Shown piece after piece: positions 28,129 through 37,881 of a stretch of 64,000 nucleotides of DNA. The position numbers and the translations under genes are program-made. The DNA is taken from the NCBI RefSeq assembly GCF_001642835.1, contig NZ_LXEI01000002.1, positions 496,001 to 560,000 of the forward strand, given 5' to 3'. Origin of the DNA: Pseudotamlana agarivorans (lineage in GTDB: Bacteria > Bacteroidota > Bacteroidia > Flavobacteriales > Flavobacteriaceae). Position 1 is the stretch's first letter, and every line of letters starts with the position of its first letter. The notes below the pieces were generated by a model. It had not been told where the DNA came from and searched no databases. It worked only from the letters and a program-made list of their open reading frames with translations.

Positions 28129-29379
28129 TTATTTTTTAATGGTAAAACTATCAAACACGGTACCTGTAAAAGAATTATAAGCTTTAAAAACTAAAGACTT
28201 TCCATTAATTTCGAATAATCCAAAACTTCCAACGTGTTCAGCATGAGCTACTATAGAGCCATCTTTACAGTGCTCTAAATTAAACGGGTCTGGAAACCAT
28301 TTTTTGTTTAGTTTTCCACCAGCACCTAAGGTTATGGATATAAAACGGTTTTCTAAATTTTTATATTCAGACTGGTTTGTAACAGATCTATCAACGTTTC
28401 CAAAGGCATCATAAGGTTTTAAGCGTTCGTAAGTATGTGCGTGTCCGTTTAAAACCAAATCGACATTAGAATTGGCAAAAATAGGGTAGAGGTTTTCAAC
28501 ATGATGATAATTCTCTTTATAGGTACAGGTTTTACCATTGTGATGTAAAAACACTATAATCCAATCGTATTTACCTTGTACTTTTTTTAATTCTTTATTT
28601 AACCATTTGGTTTGTTTTTCGAGTTCGAAAAAACCTCCATTTCTGGAATCTAAACCAATAAAATAGGCATTTGCATACGAAAAACCGTAGTAATGTTCGT
28701 TATCAGGCAAGGCCCATTCTTTTTCAAAGTTTTTTTCAGGATCCGACAGCCAATCGTGGTTTCCTGCAACTGGGTAAAACGGGGTGTTTTTAAAAACCTT
28801 TTCAAAGGGTTTAAATAAGTGGTTGTCGTAATTTTTACTTTCGCCTTTTGGGTAAACAATATCCCCTAAACCTAAGCCAAAATCGGGTTTAATGCCTAGT
28901 TCTGTAATGCGGGTTGCAGGTTCTATGGCAAAACTTTGTTTTTCTTTGGCACCAATATCTCCCAAGGCATAAAAACTAAAAGCCGTGTTTTTGTTATCTG
29001 GTGCCGTAGTAAAAAAATAATCTTTACCACTGGCTAATAAATAACCATTGGAATAAATGGCATAGTTGTACGCTGTTTGTGGTTTTAGGTTTTTAATAAC
29101 CACCTCGTTGAATTTATCACCTTCATGCAGCACCATTTTTCCTGCTACTTCGTCCTGTTCTAAGCTGTTAAGGTCGTTATAAACAACTTTACAGTGTCCT
29201 GTAACGGCATTGGTTTTCCAAGTAATGGTTACCGTGTTTGGTCTAACCATTTGCAAATAGGGCTGACGAATTAAAACAGGTTCCGCCTTAAGGTCTACAA
29301 GTTCCGGTTGAGATTCTTTTGCAGATTTACATGCTGAAAAACTAAGTAAAATAACAAGAATTAGCGCAATGCGTTTCAT
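28129..29379 (-). CDS. Purple acid phosphatase-like lipoprotein
   Basis: 416 residues with a lipoprotein signal (LLSFSAC, Cys17). An Fn3-like purple acid phosphatase N-terminal domain (about 36-125, PYLQMVRPNTVTITWKTNA) precedes a metallophosphoesterase domain (about 130-390) with YALGDIGA, LGLGDIVYPKG, VAGNHDW, VFLHHNGKT and LNGHAHTYER. All metal ligands are present. It sits inside the sulfatase run, 1 bp after one sulfatase gene and 44 bp before the next, so it is expected to act on the same polysaccharide or its fragments. That suggests phosphate esters in the substrate, or use of the family for another ester. It differs clearly from the phosphatase at 15787. Confidence 0.87.
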   Translation of the reverse strand: MKRIALILVILLSFSACKSAKESQPELVDLKAEPVLIRQPYLQMVRPNTVTITWKTNAVTGHCKVVYNDLNSLEQDEVAGKMVLHEGDKFNEVVIKNLKPQTAYNYAIYSNGYLLASGKDYFFTTAPDNKNTAFSFYALGDIGAKEKQSFAIEPATRITELGIKPDFGLGLGDIVYPKGESKNYDNHLFKPFEKVFKNTPFYPVAGNHDWLSDPEKNFEKEWALPDNEHYYGFSYANAYFIGLDSRNGGFFELEKQTKWLNKELKKVQGKYDWIIVFLHHNGKTCTYKENYHHVENLYPIFANSNVDLVLNGHAHTYERLKPYDAFGNVDRSVTNQSEYKNLENRFISITLGAGGKLNKKWFPDPFNLEHCKDGSIVAHAEHVGSFGLFEINGKSLVFKAYNSFTGTVFDSFTIKK

Positions 29380-29380
29380 T

Positions 29381-30973
29381 TTAATTTTTATCTAAATAGT
29401 TAGGAATCCCATCGTTATCTGAGTCACCAGCGCCTTCCATGTCGTCTGGAATGCCATCGTTATCGGCATCACGAACTAAAATCTTGCCTTTGTTTTTCGA
29501 AGACATTTCATAAGGTTTCGTTTTTAGCAAAGCCATACATCCATCACCTTCGCCTTCATTTCTAATATTTCTTGAGAATTTATGTAGTAAAGGCTCGTAA
29601 ATTTCATGTTCAACCACCGCTAAATTTCTAGTTTCGTTGGGGTCTCTTTCATAATCATACAGCTCATAAAAATTTTCTTTACCCTTTTTTACCCATTCGA
29701 TGTAGCGGTATTTCCCGTTTACACGATAGCCGTAACCTAAACCACGCTGCCCTTTATAAACGGTAACAGCTCCAATTTTAACTTCGGCATTGGTATCGTT
29801 TAAAATAGGCACTAAGCTGCGTCCTTTAAGAGGTCTACCTGTTGTACTACTGGCATTTTTTGGTTGTTCTGGAATTGGTAACCCTGCCAATTCGCAAAGT
29901 GTTGGGTAAATATCGGTGGTAGATACTGCCGAAAAAGTTTCACCTTTTGCTTTAGGGTTTCTAGGATCGATAATAATTAATGGGGAAGACGAAGCCACTT
30001 CTAAATTCGAGTGTTTGTTCCAACGGCCATGTTCACCTAAAAATAAACCATGATCGCCCCAAATTACAATAATGGTATTGTTAGCTACTCCTAATGCTTT
30101 CAGTTTTTCTACAACCAATCCAATTTGTGCATCTACATACGATGTACAAGCGTAATACCCTCTTTTAAGTTCCAATTGAAAGGCTTCATTAATACGTCCT
30201 GTTTCTGGATCTATATTTTGCTTCACATCTTCACCATGCGGTACATAAGTTTTTAAATCGTCGCGACCAATAGGTGCTTTCTGATTGGCTGCAACCTCAA
30301 ATTTTGTATTCGCGTATAAATCCCAATATTTCTTTGGTGCGATAAAAGGTTCGTGTGGTTTTTTAAACCCGATAGCCATAAAAAAAGGTTGGTCTTTTTT
30401 AGCAACTTCTTCCAATAATTCGTTGCCCTTTACGCGAATAATACCATCTACATAATCTTCATCGGGTAAATCTTGAAAATCTATAGCAACACCTTTAGGG
30501 TTGTGGCCGCCTCTTGGAGCCAAATACGGAATGCTCCATGAAGCAGGGTCGTCGCCATCGCCATTTTTACCATTACCAACCGTTCTTGGGTCGTGAATTT
30601 TTCCTGCAGCAGCTGTTGTGTACCCATTATTTTTAAAATATTGAGGTAAGAAAGTCACGTTAGGCAGTTTTTGTCTGATGGGTTTAAAACCAATAACGCC
30701 CGTTTCTTCAGGCATTAAACTGGTTGTTAAAGCCGCACGCGAAGGACCGCAAACGGCATACTGTACTTGATGATTTCTAAACGTTACGCCGTGTTCTGCC
30801 AAGGCATCAATATTTGGTGTAATGGCTTGGATATCGCCATATACGCCTAAGTTATTTCGTAAATCGTCTACACAAATCAATAAAACATTGGGTTTATTAG
30901 GGTCTGTATTTTGAGCGGTTGTGGTTTTAAAAACCAGCAATACTAGAATTAATAAGATGGCAATTTTTTTCAT
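29381..30973 (-). CDS. S1-family sulfatase with calcium-binding thrombospondin-3 tail
   Basis: 530 residues with a signal peptide (residues 1-20, KTTTAQ). Iduronate-2-sulfatase-like pattern: LLICVDDLRNNLGVYG, the formylglycine Cys75 in AVCGPSRAALTTS, GFKKPHEPFIAPKKYW, and IWGDHGLFLGEHGRWNKHSN. In the signature the usual LTG is changed to TTS. The last 30 residues (DADNDGIPDDMEG, DSDNDGIPNYLDK) are two thrombospondin type 3 repeats, which bind calcium and often sit at the end of secreted flavobacterial enzymes. Related to the sulfatases at 31026 and 43518. One base separates it from the phosphatase gene downstream, which suggests strong translational coupling. Confidence 0.92.
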   Translation of the reverse strand: MKKIAILLILVLLVFKTTTAQNTDPNKPNVLLICVDDLRNNLGVYGDIQAITPNIDALAEHGVTFRNHQVQYAVCGPSRAALTTSLMPEETGVIGFKPIRQKLPNVTFLPQYFKNNGYTTAAAGKIHDPRTVGNGKNGDGDDPASWSIPYLAPRGGHNPKGVAIDFQDLPDEDYVDGIIRVKGNELLEEVAKKDQPFFMAIGFKKPHEPFIAPKKYWDLYANTKFEVAANQKAPIGRDDLKTYVPHGEDVKQNIDPETGRINEAFQLELKRGYYACTSYVDAQIGLVVEKLKALGVANNTIIVIWGDHGLFLGEHGRWNKHSNLEVASSSPLIIIDPRNPKAKGETFSAVSTTDIYPTLCELAGLPIPEQPKNASSTTGRPLKGRSLVPILNDTNAEVKIGAVTVYKGQRGLGYGYRVNGKYRYIEWVKKGKENFYELYDYERDPNETRNLAVVEHEIYEPLLHKFSRNIRNEGEGDGCMALLKTKPYEMSSKNKGKILVRDADNDGIPDDMEGAGDSDNDGIPNYLDKN

Positions 30974-31025
30974 TTTTGAGATTGTATTAGGTTATATGGC
31001 AATATGGTACATTATTTAGTTCGTA

Positions 31026-32501
31026 TTATTCGCCTTCAATTTGCTGTTTATATGCCGTATGAAGGATGTTTTTTAGTTGTGAAACCACGTTTTTATAGTC
31101 TGGATGATTGACTACATTTTCGTTTTCAGATTTATCGGTTCTATGGTCGTATAGCATCGATGTTATGGTTGCGTTGTCTTCTGCTTTTATAAATTCGGTA
31201 TAACTAAAGTCTTTCGTTTTTAAAGTAAACCCATTTCCTTTTTTGATGAAAACATGGGGTTTACCTTCCGAAGACAAATCATTAAAAACAGAAACCAAGC
31301 TTGTCCCGTCCAATTGGTTTTTAGGGTGTTCTAATTCACATAATTCGGCTAAAGTAGGGTAGATGTCTACCAACTCCACTAAAGCATTAGTGTGCCCTTT
31401 TTTATTTTGTAACGGATTATAGATAATTAAAGGCACTTGTGTGGAGGTGTTGTAATTCGTGAATTTTGCCCATTGCGTGTGTTCTTGCAAATTATAACCG
31501 TGATCGGAAACCAAAACTACAATGGTGTTTTTATCCAAATCTTGAGCTTTTAATTCATCTAAAATGCTTCCAATAAGCGCATCAACATAACTTACTGTGG
31601 CATAATAACCGTGAATTAAAGTTACGGCTAGCGAATCTGAAACCTGACCTTTTTTAGGAATATTTGAATAAGCGCGCATTTCTGGCCAAGTACTAATGCT
31701 CATTTTTGGAGCATCTTTAGGAATATAATTGAAGTTTTCGGGTTGTTTTATGCTGTTTCTATCGTATAAATCCCAATATTTTTTTGGCGCGTTAAATGGT
31801 AAATGCGGACTAATAAATCCAGCGGTTAAAAAGAAGGGTTGGTTCGTGTTTTTTAGCTTTTTTAAATCACGAATCACTTTTTGAGTGACCAAACCATCAA
31901 TATAAATCGAGTCTGCTACGTTGGCACTTTCAAAAGCAGGGCCTGTATTTGTGGCTTTGTATTCTATTATATTATCTGGATTTTGGTAATCTTTCCAAAG
32001 GGATTGCCAATAATCGGTTGGCGCTAAGTTTTTATCATTTTCATCAAAAGCATAAGGGCGCCAAAGTTCGTCCCAATCGGATTCTCTATCATCTAAATGG
32101 TGATAGATTTTTCCGTTAGAAATGGTTTTATAGCCATTAATTTTAAATAACTGAGAAAGCGTCACTGCATTTGGCGTTTCCTGCTCTACAAAAGTATTGT
32201 AGTTTAAAAATCTGTTTTTTGTGGGTAACATGCCCGTAAGCATACTGGCTCTTGAAGCGCCACAAACAGGAACATTGCAATAAGCGTTATTAAATTGAAC
32301 GCCTTTTGAAGCTAAGGCATCGATATTTGGTGATTTTATTTGTGCAAGACCATAACTACCTAATTCCGGACGCAGATCGTCCATGTAAAGCAAAAGTATA
32401 TTGGGTTTTTGTACGTTGTTTTTTTGGTTTTGATTTTTACATGTTATTAGACATGTGAAGCTCAAAACACAAATTAATTTTAGAATGAATCTAAAGACCA
32501 T
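31026..32501 (-). CDS. S1-family sulfatase, lipoprotein, variant CGASR signature
   Basis: 491 residues, iduronate-2-sulfatase-like. The signal ends in a lipobox (CLITC, Cys21), so it is anchored to a membrane. The formylglycine site is Cys80 in PVCGASRASMLTG: the usual proline is replaced by alanine, a form also accepted by sulfatase-maturating enzymes. Other marks: YMDDLRPELGSYG, GFISPHLPFNAPKKYW and VSDHGYNLQEHTQWAKFTN. First gene of the second minus-strand run and divergent from the G8 protein gene. A putative operator lies 73-86 bp upstream (32574-32587). Confidence 0.92.
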   Translation of the reverse strand: MVFRFILKLICVLSFTCLITCKNQNQKNNVQKPNILLLYMDDLRPELGSYGLAQIKSPNIDALASKGVQFNNAYCNVPVCGASRASMLTGMLPTKNRFLNYNTFVEQETPNAVTLSQLFKINGYKTISNGKIYHHLDDRESDWDELWRPYAFDENDKNLAPTDYWQSLWKDYQNPDNIIEYKATNTGPAFESANVADSIYIDGLVTQKVIRDLKKLKNTNQPFFLTAGFISPHLPFNAPKKYWDLYDRNSIKQPENFNYIPKDAPKMSISTWPEMRAYSNIPKKGQVSDSLAVTLIHGYYATVSYVDALIGSILDELKAQDLDKNTIVVLVSDHGYNLQEHTQWAKFTNYNTSTQVPLIIYNPLQNKKGHTNALVELVDIYPTLAELCELEHPKNQLDGTSLVSVFNDLSSEGKPHVFIKKGNGFTLKTKDFSYTEFIKAEDNATITSMLYDHRTDKSENENVVNHPDYKNVVSQLKNILHTAYKQQIEGE

Positions 32502-32573
32502 AGGCTCTTATTTGGAATTATAAAATTAGAACTATAGACTAAAACAGAGGTTTGAGATTAAACAATAATGCAC

Positions 32574-32587
32574 CAATAATTGTCAAA
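32574..32587 (-). promoter_or_regulatory. Putative operator CAATAATTGTCAAA, site 2
   Basis: Identical to the SusC-upstream copy (53955-53968) except for one T/A change, in the same orientation relative to the minus-strand gene and at nearly the same distance from its ATG. It lies in the 186-bp divergent region between the sulfatase at 32501 and the G8 gene at 32688, so it could serve both. A second segment at 32526-32548 resembles the GTCTAGT element (minus-strand GTTTTAGTCTA). Confidence 0.5.
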
Positions 32588-32687
32588 AAAATAGCGAAAT
32601 AGACTTAAATGAAACCTTTTAGGTTAAAAAGCAAACCTCCTTTGTTTGTTTTAAAGATAATTTTACGAGCATAACTAAACTATACCT

Positions 32688-35288
32688 ATGAAACATTTTT
32701 ACTACAAACATTTTTTGTTTTTTACATTGTGTATTTTATGTATTACACAGATTAATGCGCAAATGGATATGATGCATGCATTTCCATCTAATCTCGCAAC
32801 GCATACCGCGAAACAAACTGGCTCTTGGTTTGATACCAATACTTGGAATACAGGAACAATTCCTTCAACAGGAGCGATCGTTTACATTCCCAAAAATATC
32901 ACGGTTAATTATGAAGGTTCTTCCGGTGACCACATTTTTGCAATTCGTGTTGATGGGGTTTTTAATTGCAAACAAACCAATGCCAATCAAACTACCAGGT
33001 TGAAATTTGATACTTTCTTTTCCATGCACTCGTCTTATGTTACATTCTTGGCAAATAAGGCTTCAGACGGAAAAATTATAGTCGAAATTGCCCCTTTCGA
33101 TATCGAAGCTTATAAATCTGGAACAAACAATTGGTCTGCATCGGCAAAAAATCATTTTAAAGATAATAATGTCGTTACTTTTAAAAACAGATCGGGACAA
33201 GGTGACGACAGATACAATACTATAGAACAAGCTAATAATGGAGATTTTCAAATTATTGAATCTGCGGGTACGGTTATTAACGATGGTGCAGGTGTATTAG
33301 GCCGTTATAGTTGGGATCCTACGCAATTAAGTTTGGGATTGGTAACTATGGGGCAATTAGAAATTATCGGACAAGAAAAACTAAATATGGCTAAACTCGC
33401 AACCGATGCTACTTCGGGACAAAGCAGTATTGAGCTTTCTGAAATACCTACAGGTTGGAAAATTAACGATGATATTATTATTACCAGTGGGGGAAATGCT
33501 ATAGCTTCAAACAATGGTGAGGATCAAGTGAAAATTCAGAATATTTCAGGGACAACCATTTCATTAACTTCAAATCTTTCTAAAAACCATCAAGGTAGAT
33601 CGGCCGATCAATTGCATTGTTATGTGGGCAACCTAACACGTAATATTGTATTTAAATCGCCGTCAACTCAAGTGGTATCGCAACGTGGTCATATTATGGC
33701 CATGCATAACGCTGATAATGTCCAAATTAAAAACGCCCAATTTTTAAGATTAGGACGTACAGATAAATCAAAATTATTAGACGATTTTATTTGGAACAAT
33801 TGGCTAGATCCTAAAGTTTTTGTTTCAAAAATATCGGCATTAGGTCAAGAATGTGCAGAAATGCGCCCCGTACCAATCAATGAAGTTACAAATCCTAGAG
33901 GACGCTATTCTATTCATTTACATAAATTAGGCGCTGCGTATAACGCAAGCATGGCAGAGGTTATAGGAAATGTGGTTTGGGATAATCCGGGTTGGGGTAT
34001 TACACATCACGATTCTCATGCCGACGTTTCTAAAAATGTCGTTTATAAAATTATAGGCGCTGGTATTGTTTCAGAAACCGGAAGCGAAACCGGAACTTGG
34101 GACAATAATTTGGTTGTTAATGTTGCCGAAGGCCATAAAACAGACCCTTATACGGCGTCATTATATCACGATGATTATTTGTTTTCAGGGCAAGGTTTAG
34201 CCATGAAAGGTCGTGCTGTACTATGTAGAAATAACGTGATTGCCAATGTAAAACAGGGCGTAGGGGTTATTAATATGAATAACTCCATTAATAACCTGGA
34301 CCGCTTAGATGCACAAGCATTGGCTACTACTCGAGTGGGGCACGAGGTTGATAATTTTCCGCTAAGCATAAACGGTTATAGTAAGGAAGGCGATGGGGTT
34401 ATGCCTGTTGAAGCCGCCTTAATTATGGAAAATACCTTGGTGATAGATTCTAATATGGGATTACGTTCTATTGAACGCGATATGGGGGTTAACCATGAGT
34501 CGCGCTCTGTTTTTGACGGATTTGTAGCCTGGGGTATAAAAACGGGTCTATCTATTACCTATCAAGCCGATTATAGCTTTAAAAATGTTTTTATTTCTGG
34601 CGATAACTCTAGTAAAACTTTAGGTGTCGATATGTGGAAACACTCACACAACCAAACTTTTGAAAATATAAAGATGGTGGATTTAAAGCATGGTATTAAA
34701 GTGTCTAAAACGGTATTGAGCGATTCTCAAGGACCTAAAACTAGAAATAACGGATTTACACCCTGGGTTTTTGTGAATTTAGAAACGATTAATGTTGATG
34801 AACTTTACGATTTGGAAGTTGATAACCCGAGTGTTAATGGTACTTTTAATTATACAGAGCATACCGATAATGCCATTCATTTAAGTGATACTGATATTGT
34901 TTCTAGACCAACAACATTCACCATTATTGACGATTCTACCTTAGAAGTTGATTATGCTGAAACAGGAGAGAATGCCTTGCGTTTTGAAGTTGATGGTGTT
35001 ATTACCGATGATTTTGGAAGTTATGATATGGGGATTCAACAAGCTTGGGCTCAAGGAACTTTACGCTATGGGTATCCTAAACGTATCTATCAATTTGCTT
35101 CTCATGCTAAATTTGAAGAATATCTGGCTGCAAATGGTGTTTATAAAGATGAAAACGATAATAATCAACTGTATTTTATACTTAAAGAAAGTTTGCCCAA
35201 CCGACGCACTTTTAAGTATACAGAATTTCCAGTTCGCGTGAAAATTAAAATGCGCCAACATCTGGCGTCTTTGCAAATGCTAAAGTAG
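32688..35288 (+). pseudogene. G8-domain/parallel beta-helix secreted protein, main part (frameshifted)
   Basis: 866 codons with a signal peptide (ITQINAQ, about residue 25). A G8 domain covers about 35-150 (TGSWFDTNTWNTGTIPSTGA, HIFAIRVDGVFNCKQ, FMSYVTF-like strand). A long right-handed beta-helix follows (about 330-690) with asparagine-rich turns and many N-x-V/I-x steps. G8 domains occur in extracellular proteins, including CEMIP/TMEM2, which act on hyaluronan; the catalytic role here is unknown. The frame ends early at 35288. Restoring one base in the A run at 35241-35250 continues into NAPTSGVFANAKVETAAALE and the frame at 35321, giving one protein of about 1144 residues. It is the only plus-strand gene inside the minus-strand sulfatase locus. 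Confidence 0.75.
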
Positions 35289-35320
35289 AAACTGCGGCTG
35301 CTCTAGAACCAAAAGACCAA

Positions 35321-36121
35321 ATGATTAGTCGTTTGGCAACTGTTTCACAAAGTTCTACACGAAGTAATTTAAGTTATACCGATGGCACACTCCCAACAGC
35401 TACCATTACATTAGAAGCAGAAAAGGCTGTAGATGGTAATATTAACGGACGCATAAATGCGCAATATTACCAAAGAGGTTTAGTGCCAGTGGGGAGTTTT
35501 TCTCAAACTAATGAAGAAAGTGAACCTTACTACGATTTAGATTTCGGAGAAATTAAGCAGATTAGTTATTTCGATATTTGGAACACCGTAGAACTTAACG
35601 GTTCCGATATTGAAACCGTTTCAAATCATTTTAAAAACTTCTCTGTATTTATTTCAGATACACCATTTACAAGCACAACTTATGCAGGGTCTAAGTCGGA
35701 AGCCGATTATCAGTACGATAAAAATGCGATACCAACCCGTAAGTTTTCTCAAAATAATTTGAATGCTATTGGACGATATATGCGTATTCAGTCGTCGCAC
35801 CCAAGTAATATCAAACTTAAATTCGCAGAAATTGAAGTGGTTGGACGTACCTACACAGGAACTTTAAGCAATGATGTTTACGAAAACTTAATAAAAGTAT
35901 ATCCAAATCCAACGGAAGGCCTTTTAAATATTAAGTTAAATAAGAATTACAATAATGTAAATATTAGTATTTATAATTTATTGGGACAAACCGTGTTGTT
36001 AAATCACTTTGATAATCTAACCCATACCCAGCTACAATTCAATGGGGCTGCAGGTTTATATTTTGTGAAGATTACTGGCGATAATAATTTAAACGCTTTA
36101 CTTAAAATCGTTAAAGAGTAA
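35321..36121 (+). pseudogene. C-terminal part of the G8 protein: discoidin-like domain plus T9SS sorting domain
   Basis: 266 codons continuing the G8 gene after the frameshift at about 35245-35250. The same frame is open back to about 35251, so the ATG at 35321 (MISRLATVSQSS) is probably an internal methionine. An F5/8 type C-like carbohydrate-binding domain spans about 1-170 (EKAVDGNINGR, YYDLDFGEIKQISYFDIW, IGRYMRIQSSHP). A T9SS sorting domain occupies about 195-266 (VYPNPTEGLLNIKL, GLYFVKITGD). Without this part the enzyme would lack its export-anchoring signal. Confidence 0.75.
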
Positions 36122-36137
36122 AACGCATTTAAAAATT

Positions 36138-36182
36138 AGTCGCAGTTTACATGGTTGTTTTTGATAACGGTAAACTGCGACT
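36138..36182. terminator. Hairpin between convergent genes, probably a two-way terminator
   Basis: A 13-bp perfect stem (AGTCGCAGTTTAC and its complement) with a 19-nt loop, between the stop codons of the G8 gene (36121) and the sulfatase (36196). No long T tract. Confidence 0.55.
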
Positions 36183-36195
36183 TAATTATGTAGAA

Positions 36196-37881
36196 TTACT
36201 CTATTTTGGTTTTTGAAATTTCAGTTTCTTTATAGCCAATACGTTGTGCCATGGTGTAAATGTATTGGCCTTGTTTTACGTTTATTGGTTTTGAATACAC
36301 TTGCCAAGGGCTATTAAAATCGAGTTTTTCTTCAGATGTATCTGAAATAATATAGGCTATTGAAGCACCTTTTGTTTTAGTTGAAAGCGTAACTGTTTTT
36401 CCTTGAGATGTTTCGACTGCGCTCAACATGACAGATTGAGTTACAGGCTGCTCAAAATTAGGCCACATCTTATTTATTAATTGACTTTCAGGCAACATGC
36501 CTAAATCGGTATGGGAGTCACGAAACTTTAGTAAAGCCGTTCGCATGCGATTTTTAACATCAGCAAATTTTGGGTTATCGGCTAAATTATGTAACCTGTT
36601 TGGGTCGTTTTTTATATCGAATAATTCTTCATCTTGTTTCGGTTGAAACCATGTGCTTTGTACAGCGTTTAATTTGTTTTCATCACGAAGCTGAATCATT
36701 TCTTTCATCATAGGGACTTGCAAGCGGTATGAAATATCTTTATACCACAATTTTTCAGGAAAATCATTAATCACATAAAGGTATTGTTTGTCGTATACCG
36801 CACGCGAACGATCGGTTATTTCATCAAAACGATCGGAGGTTCCAAAAACATAATCTCGTGGTTGGCTATCTTTTTCTCCCATAAAAGCTTTGCCTTGGAG
36901 GTAATCTGGAATTTCGGCACCAGCCAAACTTAAAATAGTAGGCGCTAAATCTACAAAGGAAACCAAACGATCGGTACGGCCTTTAGTGCCTTTTAAATCT
37001 TTTACCATAAAAGGTACGTGTAATCCACTTTTGTGTATGTCACGTTTTTGTCTTGGTAATGGTCCACCATGATCGCTGTAGAAAAATATGATGGTGTTAT
37101 CGTAAAGTCCATCTTTTTTAAGCTGAGCAATTAATTTCCCAACCTGTTCGTCTAACAATTCAATATTGCTATAATTACGAGCCACATCGGTTCTAGAAGT
37201 TTTGGTATCTTGGTAATAAGAGGGTAGAGGTACGCTGTCTGGATTAACAGTCATGGGTAATTTGCTGTTCTTCCAGATTTTACTTTCGTGGGTTATATCA
37301 AAATTAAATACTGAGAAAAAGGGTTGGCCATTGGCACGATTTCTCCAATGTGCTTGTGCGTTATTTTGATTCCAAACCGTTACAGGCGCTGCAAATTGAT
37401 AATCTGTTTTTTGATGATTGCTCGTAAAATATCCCACTTCACGTAAATATTCTGGGAAACATTTAACGTATTCTGGGATCACTGCGGCATATTCAATAAC
37501 CGATTTGCCTTCTAAATCGACAACATTAGTTTCTTTTTTATAATTTCTATTTCCCCAAGATTGAATATCTTTTCCTGTGCGCATGTGCATGGTACCCAAA
37601 GTTGTAGGATACATACCTGTTACAATGGCAGATCGGCTTGGTGCACAAACACCAACAACAGCATAAGCATTATCGTAAATCAAACTTTCTTTAGATAAAG
37701 CGTCTAGATGAGGCGTTTTGGCCGTGTTATCGCCGTAGAACGAGAGGGTAGGGCTAATGTCTTCACAAACAATCCAAAGGATATTAGGTTGTTGTTTAGC
37801 AATTTTAGGTGTTTTTTTGTCCTGTTCTACTTTGCAGGAAAGATTTAAAATAACTAAAAGTGAAAATAAAATAGGTTTCAT
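36196..37881 (-). CDS. S1-family sulfatase, lipoprotein, N-sulfoglucosamine-sulfohydrolase-like
   Basis: 561 residues. Lipobox LNLSC with Cys16. The formylglycine site is Cys79 in GVCAPSRSAIVTG. The first metal motif is CEDISP rather than DDxG, which is characteristic of the heparan N-sulfatase-like branch, as are FYSDHGGPLPRQKRD and the GLHVPFMVK-like SGLHVPFMVKD. The C-terminal 65 residues (TKGASIAYIISDTS...QRIGYKETEIS) match a chitobiase/hexosaminidase C-terminal-like beta domain often fused to this branch. Its ATG overlaps the GH10 stop by one base (TAATG), so it is translated with that gene. Last gene of the SusC-led run. Confidence 0.92.
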   Translation of the reverse strand: MKPILFSLLVILNLSCKVEQDKKTPKIAKQQPNILWIVCEDISPTLSFYGDNTAKTPHLDALSKESLIYDNAYAVVGVCAPSRSAIVTGMYPTTLGTMHMRTGKDIQSWGNRNYKKETNVVDLEGKSVIEYAAVIPEYVKCFPEYLREVGYFTSNHQKTDYQFAAPVTVWNQNNAQAHWRNRANGQPFFSVFNFDITHESKIWKNSKLPMTVNPDSVPLPSYYQDTKTSRTDVARNYSNIELLDEQVGKLIAQLKKDGLYDNTIIFFYSDHGGPLPRQKRDIHKSGLHVPFMVKDLKGTKGRTDRLVSFVDLAPTILSLAGAEIPDYLQGKAFMGEKDSQPRDYVFGTSDRFDEITDRSRAVYDKQYLYVINDFPEKLWYKDISYRLQVPMMKEMIQLRDENKLNAVQSTWFQPKQDEELFDIKNDPNRLHNLADNPKFADVKNRMRTALLKFRDSHTDLGMLPESQLINKMWPNFEQPVTQSVMLSAVETSQGKTVTLSTKTKGASIAYIISDTSEEKLDFNSPWQVYSKPINVKQGQYIYTMAQRIGYKETEISKTKIE

